A stretch of DNA of 64,000 nucleotides, taken from NCBI RefSeq assembly GCF_000717055.1, contig NZ_JNXI01000003.1:62001-126000 (forward strand), given 5' to 3'. The translations under genes were made by a program, and so were the position numbers. The notes beneath the pieces are model-generated. The model did no database searches. It was not told where the DNA came from and saw only the letters and a program-made list of their open reading frames with translations. Shown here piece after piece: positions 8,631-17,695 of this stretch; the first letter of the stretch is position 1, and each line of letters begins with the position of its first letter. This DNA is from Streptomyces iakyrus (lineage in GTDB: Bacteria; Actinomycetota; Actinomycetes; Streptomycetales; Streptomycetaceae).

Positions 8631-9011
8631 GCCGTGAACCCGGCCCGCACGTTCCCCGACCGCGCAGGCCATCGATCAACTCAACTGTGTGAGTAACCGC
8701 TCCCGGCCACCGCCCGGCCGGCCCCCGGCCACAGGGGCCCACAGGGCCCCCTCGACTTCGAGATGCCGTACCGCCTCGCGGTCGGCCCCAGCCTCATACC
8801 TTCCGGAACGCCGCATCGCCCTGACGATGCATCGGCTCCCCCTGCCCGAAGTCAATGTGACGATGGGCTGACCGGCAGGAGCAACCTGCCATGGCTCTGT
8901 GGCGAGCCCGCGCCATCCGTATCGGACTACGTAGTTCCACCGATGCCGAAGACGCCATTCTGGCTCAGACTAACGCCCACCCGTACTCCACGTTGATCGG
9001 CAGCCGCTCAC
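8631..9011. other. Intergenic stretch before the Imm21-like gene
   Basis: No supported gene. It contains a perfect 7-bp inverted repeat GGGGCCC-aca-GGGCCCC at 8734-8750 that could be a transcription terminator hairpin, though no T-run follows. Confidence 0.4.
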
Positions 9012-9773
9012 GTGAACAACGAAGATTTCAGATCACAGTCCACGTATATATGGGTAACGGTTGGCTCCCCCGGACCGCTGCTCGTCTGCGAGGTCGACTC
9101 CTTCTCCGACTGGGGCGGTGCAGTGCACGGCCCTGACTACGAACTGGATTCTGCCTGCGACTATGCCCGTGCTTGGTCGGCGGTCCACCCGGACGACGGT
9201 GACCTCGAGGCCGCGTTCGTGCGTTTCGGCGACCACGAGGAACATACCGGCCTCATATGGGAAATGGATGGCGAGGGCAGGGCGGAGATCGCATACGCCC
9301 GGTACCAGAATGGCCCTGTCGGGAACGACGACAACTTTCTGATCATGCGCTCATGGATTCCCCATATGAGGACGGATGCGCCACGTCGACGCGCCACCGA
9401 AGCGTCCGCGGCCGAAGAACAAGAAGTAGGGGAGCTTGAGCTCCGAAGCGGCCGGGTCGTTGTCGTCTGGGCAGCAGTGAACGCTCATGAGATCGGCTCG
9501 TACGCGACTTCGCAGGAAAGAGCCGCGTCGATCAAGGCCCTGGGCCGGCTGAACCCCCCTGTCCAACTCAACCTGGATGGCCAGCTGGGCCTCGGTACGG
9601 TGCTGTGGGTCAGGCCGGGCACATATCGCGTCGCCTGCGGATGGCACGAAGGAACTCGCGGACAGTATATGCCCGAGGAAGAGATGTACGGACCACGGCA
9701 GTTATATGCGGACGACGACTGGAGCTGTCGCTGGGTCCGCTTCACCCGGTCCGACGACTCCGTAGAGGCGTGA
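9012..9773 (+). CDS. Imm21-like immunity protein (tentative)
   Basis: 253 residues from GTG 9012, acidic and soluble with no membrane segment. The opening '[27 protein letters not shown]' followed by '[14 protein letters not shown]' resembles the start of polymorphic-toxin immunity proteins of the Imm21 group ('W-x-x-S-x-GGPL...W-x-G...DYxRAC'). The C-terminal '[19 protein letters not shown]' also matches their ending pattern. Such proteins block a cognate toxin in neighbouring cells' weaponry. No toxin gene is adjacent, so it would be an orphan. Codon use is slightly less GC-extreme than neighbours. The assignment rests on pattern memory only. Confidence 0.4.
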   Translation: MNNEDFRSQSTYIWVTVGSPGPLLVCEVDSFSDWGGAVHGPDYELDSACDYARAWSAVHPDDGDLEAAFVRFGDHEEHTGLIWEMDGEGRAEIAYARYQNGPVGNDDNFLIMRSWIPHMRTDAPRRRATEASAAEEQEVGELELRSGRVVVVWAAVNAHEIGSYATSQERAASIKALGRLNPPVQLNLDGQLGLGTVLWVRPGTYRVACGWHEGTRGQYMPEEEMYGPRQLYADDDWSCRWVRFTRSDDSVEA

Positions 9774-10080
9774 GTCCACACACGAACGGCGCGCGATCGT
9801 CCCCGGGCGTTCGCAAGTCCGCTGGGATGGCCACATATACACCGGCCCGTTTTCGAAGCTGACGTTCAGCGTGTACCGCTTTGTCACCCGAATCAGCGGT
9901 ACCGCCACCCCTGTTGCGCTGTACATGTTCGTCTCCGTCAGTGCTGAGCTGCATCAACGCGAGGACATCGGCACCGCGACAGCTCGAACCCCCCAGAGAA
10001 AACTCGTCATTTCCACGGCAGTTCCCTCACATCCACATGGGGAAATCTGCTCCATTGATTCGCCAAGAGAGAGTCGAGAC
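9774..10080. other. Leader region of the halogenase operon
   Basis: About 300 bases with no convincing gene, and the likely place for the operon promoter. I found no clear -35/-10 pair or operator palindrome. It is somewhat less GC-rich than the coding DNA beside it. Confidence 0.4.
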
Positions 10081-11034
10081 ATGAACCAGTCAACTCAGGC
10101 CAAGAACTTCTCCCTCACCCCCGAGGAACTCAAGAAGTTCCACCGGGACGGCTACATCGGCCCGTTCGACCTGTACGACAAGGACGAGATGGAGGCCGAT
10201 CTACAGGCCCTGCGTCCCCGGCTGCTGAACACGAAGAAGGCCATCTACGGCGGCGGAAAGGCGGTGTCCGGAAACACCAACCTGGCGAACTACGACCGGC
10301 ACCTGGACATCGATTTCCTCGCGGACCACATCACACGGCCCGAGATCGTCGACCGGGTCTCCAGCATCCTCGGCCCGGACACCCTGTGCTGGCGAACGGA
10401 GTTCTTCCCGAAGTACCCCGGTGACGAGGGCACCGACTGGCATCAGGCCGACAACTTCTCCAACGTGGCCGGTTCCAAGCATCCGCAGATCGTCTGGCCC
10501 GAGGACGCGAAGTTCGGCGGCACCATCACCGTCTGGACGGCGTTCACCGAAGCCAGCGTGGAGAACGGATGCCTCCAGTTCATCCCGGGCTCGCACAAGA
10601 CGATGAACTACGACGAGTCAAAAACAATGGATTACAACCCGGACGCCATCAACACCACGGAGAAGAACGGAATTCGCCGGGGGTTCTTCGGCCACGACTA
10701 CCGTCAGCTCCAGAAGGACCCGAACTGGAGCCCCGACGAGTCCAAAGCGGTGTCCCAGGTCATGCGCCAGGGCCAGTTCATCGTCTTCTGGTCGACGCTC
10801 ATGCACGCCTCCCACCCGCACGGGGGTCTCACCGACCAGATGCGTCTGGGCTTCGCCGCCCGCTATCTGCCGACCTCGGTGAAGGTCTACCCGTACTCCA
10901 CCGAGCTGGAGGAGTTCGGCGGTCAGGCGAGCCTCGCCCGGTTCGGCAACGTCCTCACCACCGGTCAGGACACCTACGGTCACAACCGGTTCGTCGAGAA
11001 CACGGTCACCGGCCACCCGTTCCGGACCCGCTGA
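10081..11034 (+). CDS. Non-haem Fe(II)/2-oxoglutarate-dependent halogenase (SyrB2/chlorinating-enzyme family)
   Basis: 317 residues, close to SyrB2-type enzymes. The facial metal motif reads His121-Gln-Ala123 ('[11 protein letters not shown]'). Ordinary dioxygenases have Asp two residues after the His; Ala leaves room for chloride and marks halogenases. The likely distal His is 242 ('[10 protein letters not shown]') and the 2-oxoglutarate-binding Arg is 255 or nearby. '[35 protein letters not shown]' is the family's signature stretch. Such enzymes chlorinate unactivated carbons of an amino acid tethered to a carrier protein, and a carrier gene follows 21 bp later. The start ATG is preceded by AGAGAG. 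Confidence 0.9.
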   Translation: MNQSTQAKNFSLTPEELKKFHRDGYIGPFDLYDKDEMEADLQALRPRLLNTKKAIYGGGKAVSGNTNLANYDRHLDIDFLADHITRPEIVDRVSSILGPDTLCWRTEFFPKYPGDEGTDWHQADNFSNVAGSKHPQIVWPEDAKFGGTITVWTAFTEASVENGCLQFIPGSHKTMNYDESKTMDYNPDAINTTEKNGIRRGFFGHDYRQLQKDPNWSPDESKAVSQVMRQGQFIVFWSTLMHASHPHGGLTDQMRLGFAARYLPTSVKVYPYSTELEEFGGQASLARFGNVLTTGQDTYGHNRFVENTVTGHPFRTR

Positions 11035-11055
11035 CATACCGAAAGGACAGCAACA

Positions 11056-11322
11056 GTGTCGAACAACACCCAGAGCGCCCGGACCCTGAGCCAGGAAGAA
11101 CTGGAGCAGTGGGTCGTCACCACCTGCCGGGACCTCGGCCTCGGTACCGAGAACGCCGGTTCCGACTTCTTCGCGGCGGGCGGCACCTCACTGACAGCGA
11201 TCCGGCTGATCGCCAAGGCGGAAGAGGAGTTCGGTGAGGACGCCCTCACCCCAGAGGAACTCTTCGCCCGCAGCAGCGTCCGGGACATCGCCGCCGCGAT
11301 ACTCCACAGCACGCAGGCATGA
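11056..11322 (+). CDS. Stand-alone peptidyl carrier protein
   Basis: 88 residues of one thiolation domain. 'DFFAAGGTSLTAIRLIAKAEEEFG' contains the phosphopantetheine Ser45. Its GGTSL motif is like NRPS carriers, and 'ALTPEELFARSSVRDIAAAI' is the typical last helix. It would carry the amino acid loaded by the adenylation enzyme (12095-13735) while the halogenase and flavoprotein act on it. Its GTG start follows a GAAAGGACAG ribosome site, and its stop overlaps the thioesterase start, so the genes form one operon. Confidence 0.9.
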   Translation: MSNNTQSARTLSQEELEQWVVTTCRDLGLGTENAGSDFFAAGGTSLTAIRLIAKAEEEFGEDALTPEELFARSSVRDIAAAILHSTQA

Positions 11323-12098
11323 GGCAGCCGGCCGTGCGGTCTGCCAGCGACATATGGGTGCCGGTGATCCGACCCGCCTCGGGGACCTGCCGTATCCGGC
11401 TGATCTGCTTTCCTTACGCCGGCGGCGGCCCCGATCTCTTCAGAACCTGGGCGGACGGCCTGGACGACGGGGTGGAACTGCTCGCTGTCAGACTGCCCGG
11501 CCGGGGGCCGAGGCTGCGAGAGCCGCTCTACGAGAGCTGGAAACCCCTGATCGCGGACACGTACAAGGCGCTTTCCAGCGCCGGTTGTCTCACCGGCCCG
11601 CACGCCTTCTTCGGGCACAGCTTCGGCGCCCGGCTGGCGTACGAGACGGCCCGTCTGGCCGCCGAAGCCCTTCCTGGCACGACCCGGCGGTTGTTCGTCG
11701 CCGGCAGCCGCAGCCCCGACCACCCGCAGCACCGGCCGTACCTGCACGAACTCCCGCACGAACGATACGTCGAAGCGGTGCGCGCCATGGGCGGGACCCC
11801 GGCCGAGATCCTGGACAACAGGGCCATGATGCGGCTGTTTCTGCCGGCCATGCGCAGCGACATGCGACTGGCGGAACTGTGGGGCGACCGTCACGGACGC
11901 TCCCCGATGGACGTGCCCATCACGGCCTTGTACGGGCGGGACGATCCCATTGACGGGCGGGCGGCGATGCGCGGCTGGAGGCGCTGCACCCGCCGGCAGA
12001 CGGAACTGCTGGAGCTGCCCGCGGGCCACTTCTTCCTGGAGACGCACCGGGAACTCCTACTGGAAACGATCAACGACAGGCTGGTGAGCACCGTATGA
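11319..12098 (+). CDS. Type II thioesterase (alpha/beta hydrolase)
   Basis: 259 residues, the normal length. 'IRLICFPYAGGGPDLFRTW' is the type II TE opening. 'FFGHSFGARLAYE' holds the nucleophile Ser101 in GHSFG. 'TALYGRDDPID' carries the acid and 'LPAGHFFLETH' the catalytic His. Such enzymes remove acyl or aminoacyl groups from carrier proteins. In a cluster with no condensation domain, it could release the finished modified amino acid from the carrier, as well as proofread. It overlaps both neighbours by 4 bp. Confidence 0.9.
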   Translation: MRQPAVRSASDIWVPVIRPASGTCRIRLICFPYAGGGPDLFRTWADGLDDGVELLAVRLPGRGPRLREPLYESWKPLIADTYKALSSAGCLTGPHAFFGHSFGARLAYETARLAAEALPGTTRRLFVAGSRSPDHPQHRPYLHELPHERYVEAVRAMGGTPAEILDNRAMMRLFLPAMRSDMRLAELWGDRHGRSPMDVPITALYGRDDPIDGRAAMRGWRRCTRRQTELLELPAGHFFLETHRELLLETINDRLVSTV

Positions 12099-13735
12099 CC
12101 GCCGCGCCCGACCGGTCGGCCCCGCAGACCGGGGCACCCCCCCGGATCGAGGCCGGGCCGGCCGCCCTGGCCGCCCACCGTGCCCTCAACCAGGGCACCG
12201 ACGCCCCCTACCCGGCTGTCGGTGTCAAGGAGCTGTTCGAAGCGCAGGCGGCCCGCCGCTCCCATGCCACCGCTCTGGTACACAAGGACGGCAGCCTCAG
12301 CTACGGCACGCTGGACGCCCTCGCCAACGACCTGGCGGCAAAGATGCGGACGGTGGGCGTCCGCCCCGGGGACTCCGTCACCGTGCTGATCAGCCGCTCT
12401 GCGGAGCTGATCATCGCCCTGCTCGCGACGATCAAGTGCGGCGCCACCTACCTCCCCGCGGACGCGGCCTGGCCGGACGAACGACTGCGCACCCTCCTGG
12501 ACAGGACCGGCTCGACCCATGTCCTCAGCCGGGCCGCCGACCTCGACGACGTCGCCGCCCGGCTGCCCGGCCGGCGGGTCCTGCCCGTCGAACGTGACAA
12601 GCTGACCGAACGCGGGGAAGCGCCCCCGCACCGCGGCTCGCCCGACGACATCGCCTACATCAACTTCACCTCCGGCTCCACGGGCGTCCCCAAAGGTGTC
12701 CCGATCCGCCACCGCGGCATCGTGCGCCTGGTGCACCAGCCCCGCTATGCCCGCCTGGACGAGGAGTCCGTCCTGCTGCAGTTGGCGCCGGTCTCCTTCG
12801 ACGCGGCCACCTTCGAGATCTGGGGCGCTCTGCTGCACGGCGGCACCCTGGTGCTGTACCCCTCGGCCTTCGTCCGCCTGGCCCAGTTGCGCCGTACCCT
12901 GGCCGAGCACCGGGTGACCGTGCTGTTCCTCACCACCGCGCTGTTCAACACCGTCATCGACGAGGCACCGGACACCCTCGCGGGTGTGGGAACCATCCTG
13001 ACGGGCGGCGAGGCGCACTCCCTCACCCACATGACCACGGCGCTGCGCGCCTACGGACCGGACCGCGTCGTCAGCGTCTACGGTCCGACGGAGTGCACCA
13101 CCTTCTCGACCTACCACCCGGTCCGCACGCTCCACAGCGATGAGTCCAGCCTCCCCATCGGCCGGCCCATCCAGAACACCCGCGCCTATGTCGTACAGGA
13201 CAGCCGACTGTGCCCACCCGGCGAGACGGGCGAGGTACTGCTCGCGGGACCCGGTCTCTCCCCCGGCTATCTGGGACTTCCGGATGCCACCGCGCACCAC
13301 TTCGTCGAACGGGAAATCGACGGCGTACGGGAGCGTCTCTACCGCACCGGCGACCGAGCCTTCCTCTCCGAGCGCGGGGATCTCGTCTTCCAGGGCCGCC
13401 TCGACGACCAAGTCAAGATCAACGGGTTCCGCATCGAACTCGGCGAGGTCGCCTACCACCTGGACGCGCATCCCGCCGTGCGCCGCAGCTTCGTGACCAC
13501 CCGGCCGAACCGGCAGGGTGGTCAGGAACTGGCCGCTTTCGTCGTGCCGGACGCGGCCGACCGCGATCCCGGGACCATCCGCGCCCACCTGAGCCGCCGC
13601 CTGCCCGCCCACATGGTCCCGGCCGTTCTCCACGTGCGCGCCGACCTGCCGCTGACCACCACGGGCAAGGTGGACCGCAGGGCACTGCTCGCCTCCCTCG
13701 ACGCTCCCTCAGCGCCTGTGGGAGTGACGTCATGA
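12095..13735 (+). CDS. Stand-alone amino acid adenylation enzyme
   Basis: 546 residues of one A domain with its C-terminal subdomain and no condensation or carrier domain. Core motifs appear in order: 'YINFTSGSTGVPKGV' (A3), 'FDAATFEIWGALLHGG' (A4), 'YGPTECTTFSTYHP' (A5), 'LYRTGDRAFL' (A7), 'GRLDDQVKINGFRIELGEV' (A8), 'LPLTTTGKVDRRAL' with catalytic Lys (A10). Hand-aligned to GrsA, the pocket code reads about D-A-F-F-L-G-V-T-F-K, close to codes for isoleucine. It would activate a branched amino acid and load it onto the carrier at 11056. The code was derived by eye. Confidence 0.9.
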   Translation: MTAAPDRSAPQTGAPPRIEAGPAALAAHRALNQGTDAPYPAVGVKELFEAQAARRSHATALVHKDGSLSYGTLDALANDLAAKMRTVGVRPGDSVTVLISRSAELIIALLATIKCGATYLPADAAWPDERLRTLLDRTGSTHVLSRAADLDDVAARLPGRRVLPVERDKLTERGEAPPHRGSPDDIAYINFTSGSTGVPKGVPIRHRGIVRLVHQPRYARLDEESVLLQLAPVSFDAATFEIWGALLHGGTLVLYPSAFVRLAQLRRTLAEHRVTVLFLTTALFNTVIDEAPDTLAGVGTILTGGEAHSLTHMTTALRAYGPDRVVSVYGPTECTTFSTYHPVRTLHSDESSLPIGRPIQNTRAYVVQDSRLCPPGETGEVLLAGPGLSPGYLGLPDATAHHFVEREIDGVRERLYRTGDRAFLSERGDLVFQGRLDDQVKINGFRIELGEVAYHLDAHPAVRRSFVTTRPNRQGGQELAAFVVPDAADRDPGTIRAHLSRRLPAHMVPAVLHVRADLPLTTTGKVDRRALLASLDAPSAPVGVTS

Positions 13736-14925
13736 ACGCTGCCCTGCCACCGGTCGGAGGCTTCCTGGCCTCCGGTGAACTCGCCCGCGACTTCCCGTTC
13801 TTCGACAACACGCACGACGAGTTCCGGACCCTGGTCCGAGCGCGGCTCGCCGAGAGCGTCCTGCCCCACGCCCAGGCATGGGAACAACAGGGGCACATAG
13901 ACCCGGACGGCTGGAAGGCCCTTGGCGCAGCCGGCCTCCTCGAAGTGGGCCACAGCGGCGACGACTTCCTGCGCAGCGCCGTCCTGCTGGAGGAACTCGG
14001 GGCCACCGGATACGCCGGGATCAGGGCGTCCGTCGGGGTCCACGCGTACATGGCCCTCTCGTACGTCCTGTTGTTCGGCACTCCGGAGCAGCGGGAAGCA
14101 TGGGTTCCGGCTGCCCATCGCGGCGAGCAGGTCACCGCACTGGCCATCAGCGAGCCGAACGCGGGATCGGACCTGCGCGACCTGCGGACCCACGCCCGGC
14201 CGAGCGGCGCCGATGACGCGGCCGGCTTCGTACTCGACGGACACAAGAGCTACGTCGCCAACGGCACTCGGGCCGGTCTGCTCGTGGTCCTGGCCCGCAC
14301 TCGTGACACAGGCGCCGACCGTGGGCTGGCCGGCGCGAGCATGCTGCTTGTCGACGCCGACAGCCCTGGCGTGACCCGCCGCCCCCAGCCCATGGCCGGC
14401 TGGCGGGCCGCGGACATCGCCGAGATCGACTTCGACCACGTCGAGGTCCCGGCGGGGGGACTGCTCGGGCGCCGCGACCGCGCCCTGCTCCAGCTCATGC
14501 GCGCGCTGGACTTCGAGCGCCTTGTCGCGGGCCTGCTGGCCGTCGGTGGCGTGCGGTACACCCTGGAACTGCTCGACACCCATGTCCGCACGCGGCAGGT
14601 CAAGGGCGTATCCCTCGGCGCCCACCAGGCCGTACGGCATCAACTCGCTGATCTCTTCGGCGAGTTCGACATGGTGCACCGGTACGCCCACCACGCGGCG
14701 TGGCTGCACGCACAAGGACGGCTGGACACCCGTACGGCATCCGTACTGAAGCTGCGCTCCACGGAGCTGGCGGTCACCGCCGCACAGGTGTGCGCCCGGT
14801 ATCACGGGGCGCTCGGATACCGGGAAGCGGCCGACGCCGCCCGCGTGCACCGTGACGCGACGGCCGGCACCATCGCCGCGGGAGCGAGCGAGCTCCTGCG
14901 CGACATGATCTTCGAGGCGAACTGA
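13732..14925 (+). CDS. Acyl-CoA dehydrogenase-like flavoprotein acting in amino acid tailoring
   Basis: 397 residues with the full acyl-CoA dehydrogenase fold. 'ALAISEPNAGSDLRDL' is the central substrate/FAD loop. 'GFVLDGHKSYVANGTRAGLLVV' is the middle beta domain. The C-terminal helices include 'ALDFERLVAGLLAVGG' and 'YHGALGYREAADAARVHRDA'. In kutzneride biosynthesis a flavoprotein of this family (KtzA) acts on carrier-bound gamma-chloroisoleucine to close a cyclopropane. The identical gene company here suggests a similar step, or a dehydrogenation. It overlaps the adenylation gene by 4 bp and the antiporter gene follows after one base. Confidence 0.85.
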   Translation: MNAALPPVGGFLASGELARDFPFFDNTHDEFRTLVRARLAESVLPHAQAWEQQGHIDPDGWKALGAAGLLEVGHSGDDFLRSAVLLEELGATGYAGIRASVGVHAYMALSYVLLFGTPEQREAWVPAAHRGEQVTALAISEPNAGSDLRDLRTHARPSGADDAAGFVLDGHKSYVANGTRAGLLVVLARTRDTGADRGLAGASMLLVDADSPGVTRRPQPMAGWRAADIAEIDFDHVEVPAGGLLGRRDRALLQLMRALDFERLVAGLLAVGGVRYTLELLDTHVRTRQVKGVSLGAHQAVRHQLADLFGEFDMVHRYAHHAAWLHAQGRLDTRTASVLKLRSTELAVTAAQVCARYHGALGYREAADAARVHRDATAGTIAAGASELLRDMIFEAN

Positions 14926-14926
14926 C

Positions 14927-16423
14927 ATGGCCTTGCATTCCTCCGCGCCCACGTCCCCCCTCACACCTGAGCGTTCGACGCGCCGCCGGCGGATGGCGGC
15001 CGTTGCACTCACCGGTGTCCTGCCGCTCGCCGTCATCGTCCTCGTCGCGGTGATCGCCGACGGCACCGCCCTCGATGTGCCCGGTACGGCGGCGCGCCCC
15101 GAAGCCGGCGCCGGACTGCACCTCGGGAGCACGGGGCACTTCTTCCTCGCCGCCGCCGTCGTGGTGGCCGCCGCCCACCTCGGAGGCGCGCTGGCCAAAC
15201 GGCTCGGCCAGCCCCGGGTCATCGGCGAGATCTGCGCCGGCCTCGCCCTGGGGCCGTCCCTTCTCGGCAATCTGGCCCCGGACATCACGACATGGCTGTT
15301 CCCGCACAGCGCCCTCGGGCCGATCAACGGACTGGCCCAGATCGGCCTGGTCCTCTTCATGTTCGGCGTGGGCCAGGAGCTGGCCGGCATGCGCCTGCGC
15401 GGCACGGCCGCCCGCGCGTTCATCGTCAGCCAGTCGTCGATGCTGGTTCCCTTCGCCCTCGGCGCAGCCGTCGCCGTTCCACTGGCCGCTCGCTACGCCG
15501 GACCCCATGGGAACGGCATCGAGTTCGTCCTGTTCATGGGCTGCGCACTGAGTATCACCGCGTTCCCCGTCCTGGCCCGGCTCCTCTCCGACCTGGGTAT
15601 CACCAGGACCGAACCCGGACGGCTGAGCCTGTTCGCTGCGGCGGTCGGCGACGGCACCAGCTGGCTCGTCCTCGCCGCGATCCTTGCCGCGGCACACGGC
15701 TCGGACCCCACGACACTGCTGCTCAACGGCGTCGCGGCGGTCGCCGCGGTCGCGCTGTTCCTCGGGCCCGTGAAGCGTCTGCTCGCCCGCTGGGCGGAGC
15801 ACAAACGCAGCAGCGAGGCCGGCGCGCTGGTGCTCGTCGTCGGAGTGACCGGCGCTGCGGCCCTGACCGCCGCCATCGGCGTGCACCAGCTGATCGGCGC
15901 CCTGCTGGTCGGACTCGCCTGGCCGGTCCGCCGCGAGGGCGCCTTCGATGCCGGTCCGACCGTCGAGCGGTTGACCGATACGGCCAGGACCGTCCTGCTG
16001 CCGTTCTTCTTCTTCGGATTCGGGCTCACCGTCGACCTCAGCACACTGGGGTGGAGCGCCTCACTCGTCGCGGTGTTCCTGGCGCTCCTGGCGCTGGCCA
16101 CCTTCGGCAAGATCGCGGGTCCCGGCCTGGCCGCATGGCTGTCCGGCATGCGGCCAGGCCCCGCGTTCGCCCTCGGCGTGCTGCTCAACGCCCGGGGCCT
16201 GACCGAGCTCATCGTCATCCAGATCGGCTACGACGCCGGAATCATCGACGCCCGGATGCTCGCCATCCTCACGCTCGTCGCCCTTGCCACCACCATGATG
16301 ACGCGCCCTCTCCTGCGCCTGTTCCGTTCCGGCCTCGGTACTGGTGAGCTCGTATGCTCAACCGTCGCGTATTCCGAGAGCGACGGCCCACCTGCATCGC
16401 ATCGAGATCGCGCCCGGTCATGA
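14927..16423 (+). CDS. Cation/proton antiporter (CPA2/KefB-type)
   Basis: 498 residues, about 13 hydrophobic segments. 'LAKRLGQPRVIGEICAGLALGPSLLG' is the CPA2 opening and 'GLVLFMFGVGQELAGMRL' follows ('AQIGLVLFMF'). 'AVGDGTSWLVLAAILAA' holds the Asp expected for ion exchange, and 'GVLLNARGLTELIVIQIGYDAG' the 'NARG' motif. There is no regulatory TrkA-N domain at the C-terminus. Antiporters of this type are often the last gene of actinobacterial peptide or amino acid antibiotic clusters and may confer self-protection or export. It is translationally linked to the flavoprotein gene. Confidence 0.85.
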   Translation: MALHSSAPTSPLTPERSTRRRRMAAVALTGVLPLAVIVLVAVIADGTALDVPGTAARPEAGAGLHLGSTGHFFLAAAVVVAAAHLGGALAKRLGQPRVIGEICAGLALGPSLLGNLAPDITTWLFPHSALGPINGLAQIGLVLFMFGVGQELAGMRLRGTAARAFIVSQSSMLVPFALGAAVAVPLAARYAGPHGNGIEFVLFMGCALSITAFPVLARLLSDLGITRTEPGRLSLFAAAVGDGTSWLVLAAILAAAHGSDPTTLLLNGVAAVAAVALFLGPVKRLLARWAEHKRSSEAGALVLVVGVTGAAALTAAIGVHQLIGALLVGLAWPVRREGAFDAGPTVERLTDTARTVLLPFFFFGFGLTVDLSTLGWSASLVAVFLALLALATFGKIAGPGLAAWLSGMRPGPAFALGVLLNARGLTELIVIQIGYDAGIIDARMLAILTLVALATTMMTRPLLRLFRSGLGTGELVCSTVAYSESDGPPASHRDRARS

Positions 16424-16749
16424 CGCCCGGCGGCGGAGGTACGCGGGCATCTCCAGCCCGGTTCCGGCCCCGGCTTCCGCGACGCCCCGGAGCGGACAGG
16501 CGGCGCTGGAGTCCTCGCCGTCCGGGTCGGCCGCACCTGCGGTGGCCAGGTGTTCGAGGGCGGAGAGCAGCTCGGACAGCCACTGAAGGCTCCAGGTGTG
16601 CCTCGCCGCCGCCGGACTCACCCCTGACGCGGGCCGACCCGACGACGATCCCCATCCCATGCGATGCGTATCTACTCCTCGGCCTGGATCCTGTTGCGGT
16701 ACCAAGTGATCCCGTATCGCAAGCGTGTACACATCTCCCGAATCAACCT
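16424..16749. other. Intergenic stretch after the halogenase operon
   Basis: About 325 bases. A minus-strand frame (16418-16759) holds 'WLSELLSALEHLATAG' and 'GTGLEMPAYLRRRAS', which could be a gene remnant, but I cannot assign it and see no proper start. No hairpin terminator was recognised. Confidence 0.35.
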
Positions 16750-17337
16750 GTGACCGCAAGCGCCTCCGCTCGGCCTGGTCAGCCCTCCCAGAGGTCCCGC
16801 CTCCTTGACAGGGCGCTGACAGCCCTGCTGCGGGTCTTGGCGGAGGCGTATCCGCCGACCGGCCGGTACGACCTCGTGGGGCGTGTCGCGGTGCCGGGGG
16901 ATACGGTCCGCGTGGTCGGGGCCGATGTGCGCGTCGACGGGGACCTCGTGCTGGAGGAGCAGGCGGTGCTCTTCGTCCTGGGCGGGCTGAAGGTCACCGG
17001 GGCGCTGGGCAGGCCGGACTACTCCATGGTCGCTGCGCGGGAGATCGAGTGCGCCGACGGTGCCACCACCGGCGAGGTGCTGGCGCTGCGCGGCATCCGG
17101 TGCCCCGGCACCTTCTACTTCGGCCACAACGACCACGCCGCGCGCGCGGCATCGTACGACGGCGGCGTCCTCGTCGCCTTCGAGTGCGGCAACACGTTGG
17201 GCCGGGTCGACGTCCGGGAACGGGCCACCGACTGGGACTTCCCCGCCACAGCCCGCGGCCTGGGGCTCCCCGACGACGAGGGCGACCTGCTGGGGACGTA
17301 CACGTCGAAGCTGCTGGGCGACGGAGACCGGGCTTGA
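16750..17337 (+). CDS. Unknown protein with beta-helix-like repeats
   Basis: 195 residues from GTG 16750; the frame is open upstream but lacks a domain there. The middle ('VRVVGADVRVDGDLVLEEQAVLFVLGGLKVTGAL', then a 'GEVLALRGIRCPGTFYFGHNDHA' segment) alternates short beta strands and turns, like a small right-handed beta-helix. Similar arrangements occur in uncharacterised actinobacterial proteins with 'YFGHND'-type loops. No signal peptide or membrane segment. Function unknown. It stands alone between the halogenase operon and an IS66 remnant. Confidence 0.55.
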   Translation: MTASASARPGQPSQRSRLLDRALTALLRVLAEAYPPTGRYDLVGRVAVPGDTVRVVGADVRVDGDLVLEEQAVLFVLGGLKVTGALGRPDYSMVAAREIECADGATTGEVLALRGIRCPGTFYFGHNDHAARAASYDGGVLVAFECGNTLGRVDVRERATDWDFPATARGLGLPDDEGDLLGTYTSKLLGDGDRA

Positions 17338-17364
17338 CCGCGCGGTGCGGGGGGCGTGGAAGTA

Positions 17365-17690
17365 GGGCAAGCTGAAGTTCAACCGCATCAGGACCACCGT
17401 CCTCGCGGCGCACACGCGCGCGCTGGCCGCCCGCTCAGAGCAACACCAGGACGTACTACTCCGCTTCACCAGCGACCTGGCCGGCCCTTCACGAACAGTC
17501 AGGCCGAGCGCAACGTGACACCCGCCAAGGTCGAGCAGCGCTCATCGGGAGGATGCCGGCGCACCCTGCAGGGCCTGGCGGACATCGCGATCGTCCAGTC
17601 CCACCTGTCCACCCCGAGCATGTGGGGCATCAGCCGCTACGACGCCCTCAAGCGCCTCTTCACCACCGGAGCAGGGATCGTTCGCGGTCA
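17365..17690 (+). pseudogene. IS66-type transposase C-terminal remnant
   Basis: In two frames joined near 17484: 'FNRIRTTVLAAHTRALAARS', then 'PFTNSQAERNVTPAKVEQRSS' and 'LQGLADIAIVQSHLSTPSMWGISRYDALKRLFTTG'. The 'PFTNNxAERDxRxxK' and 'GISRYDALKxL' stretches are typical of IS66 transposase C-termini. The rest of the element is gone. It is fused directly to the truncated Scr1-type gene that follows. Confidence 0.7.
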
Positions 17691-17695
17691 GCGGG

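Noticed and set aside
11891..13633. 580-codon open frame on the minus strand
   Set aside because: It is antisense to the adenylation gene, which has all A-domain motifs; long antisense frames are common in high-GC DNA.
14774..15886. 370-codon minus-strand frame
   Set aside because: Antisense to the flavoprotein and antiporter genes; low-complexity, no domain.
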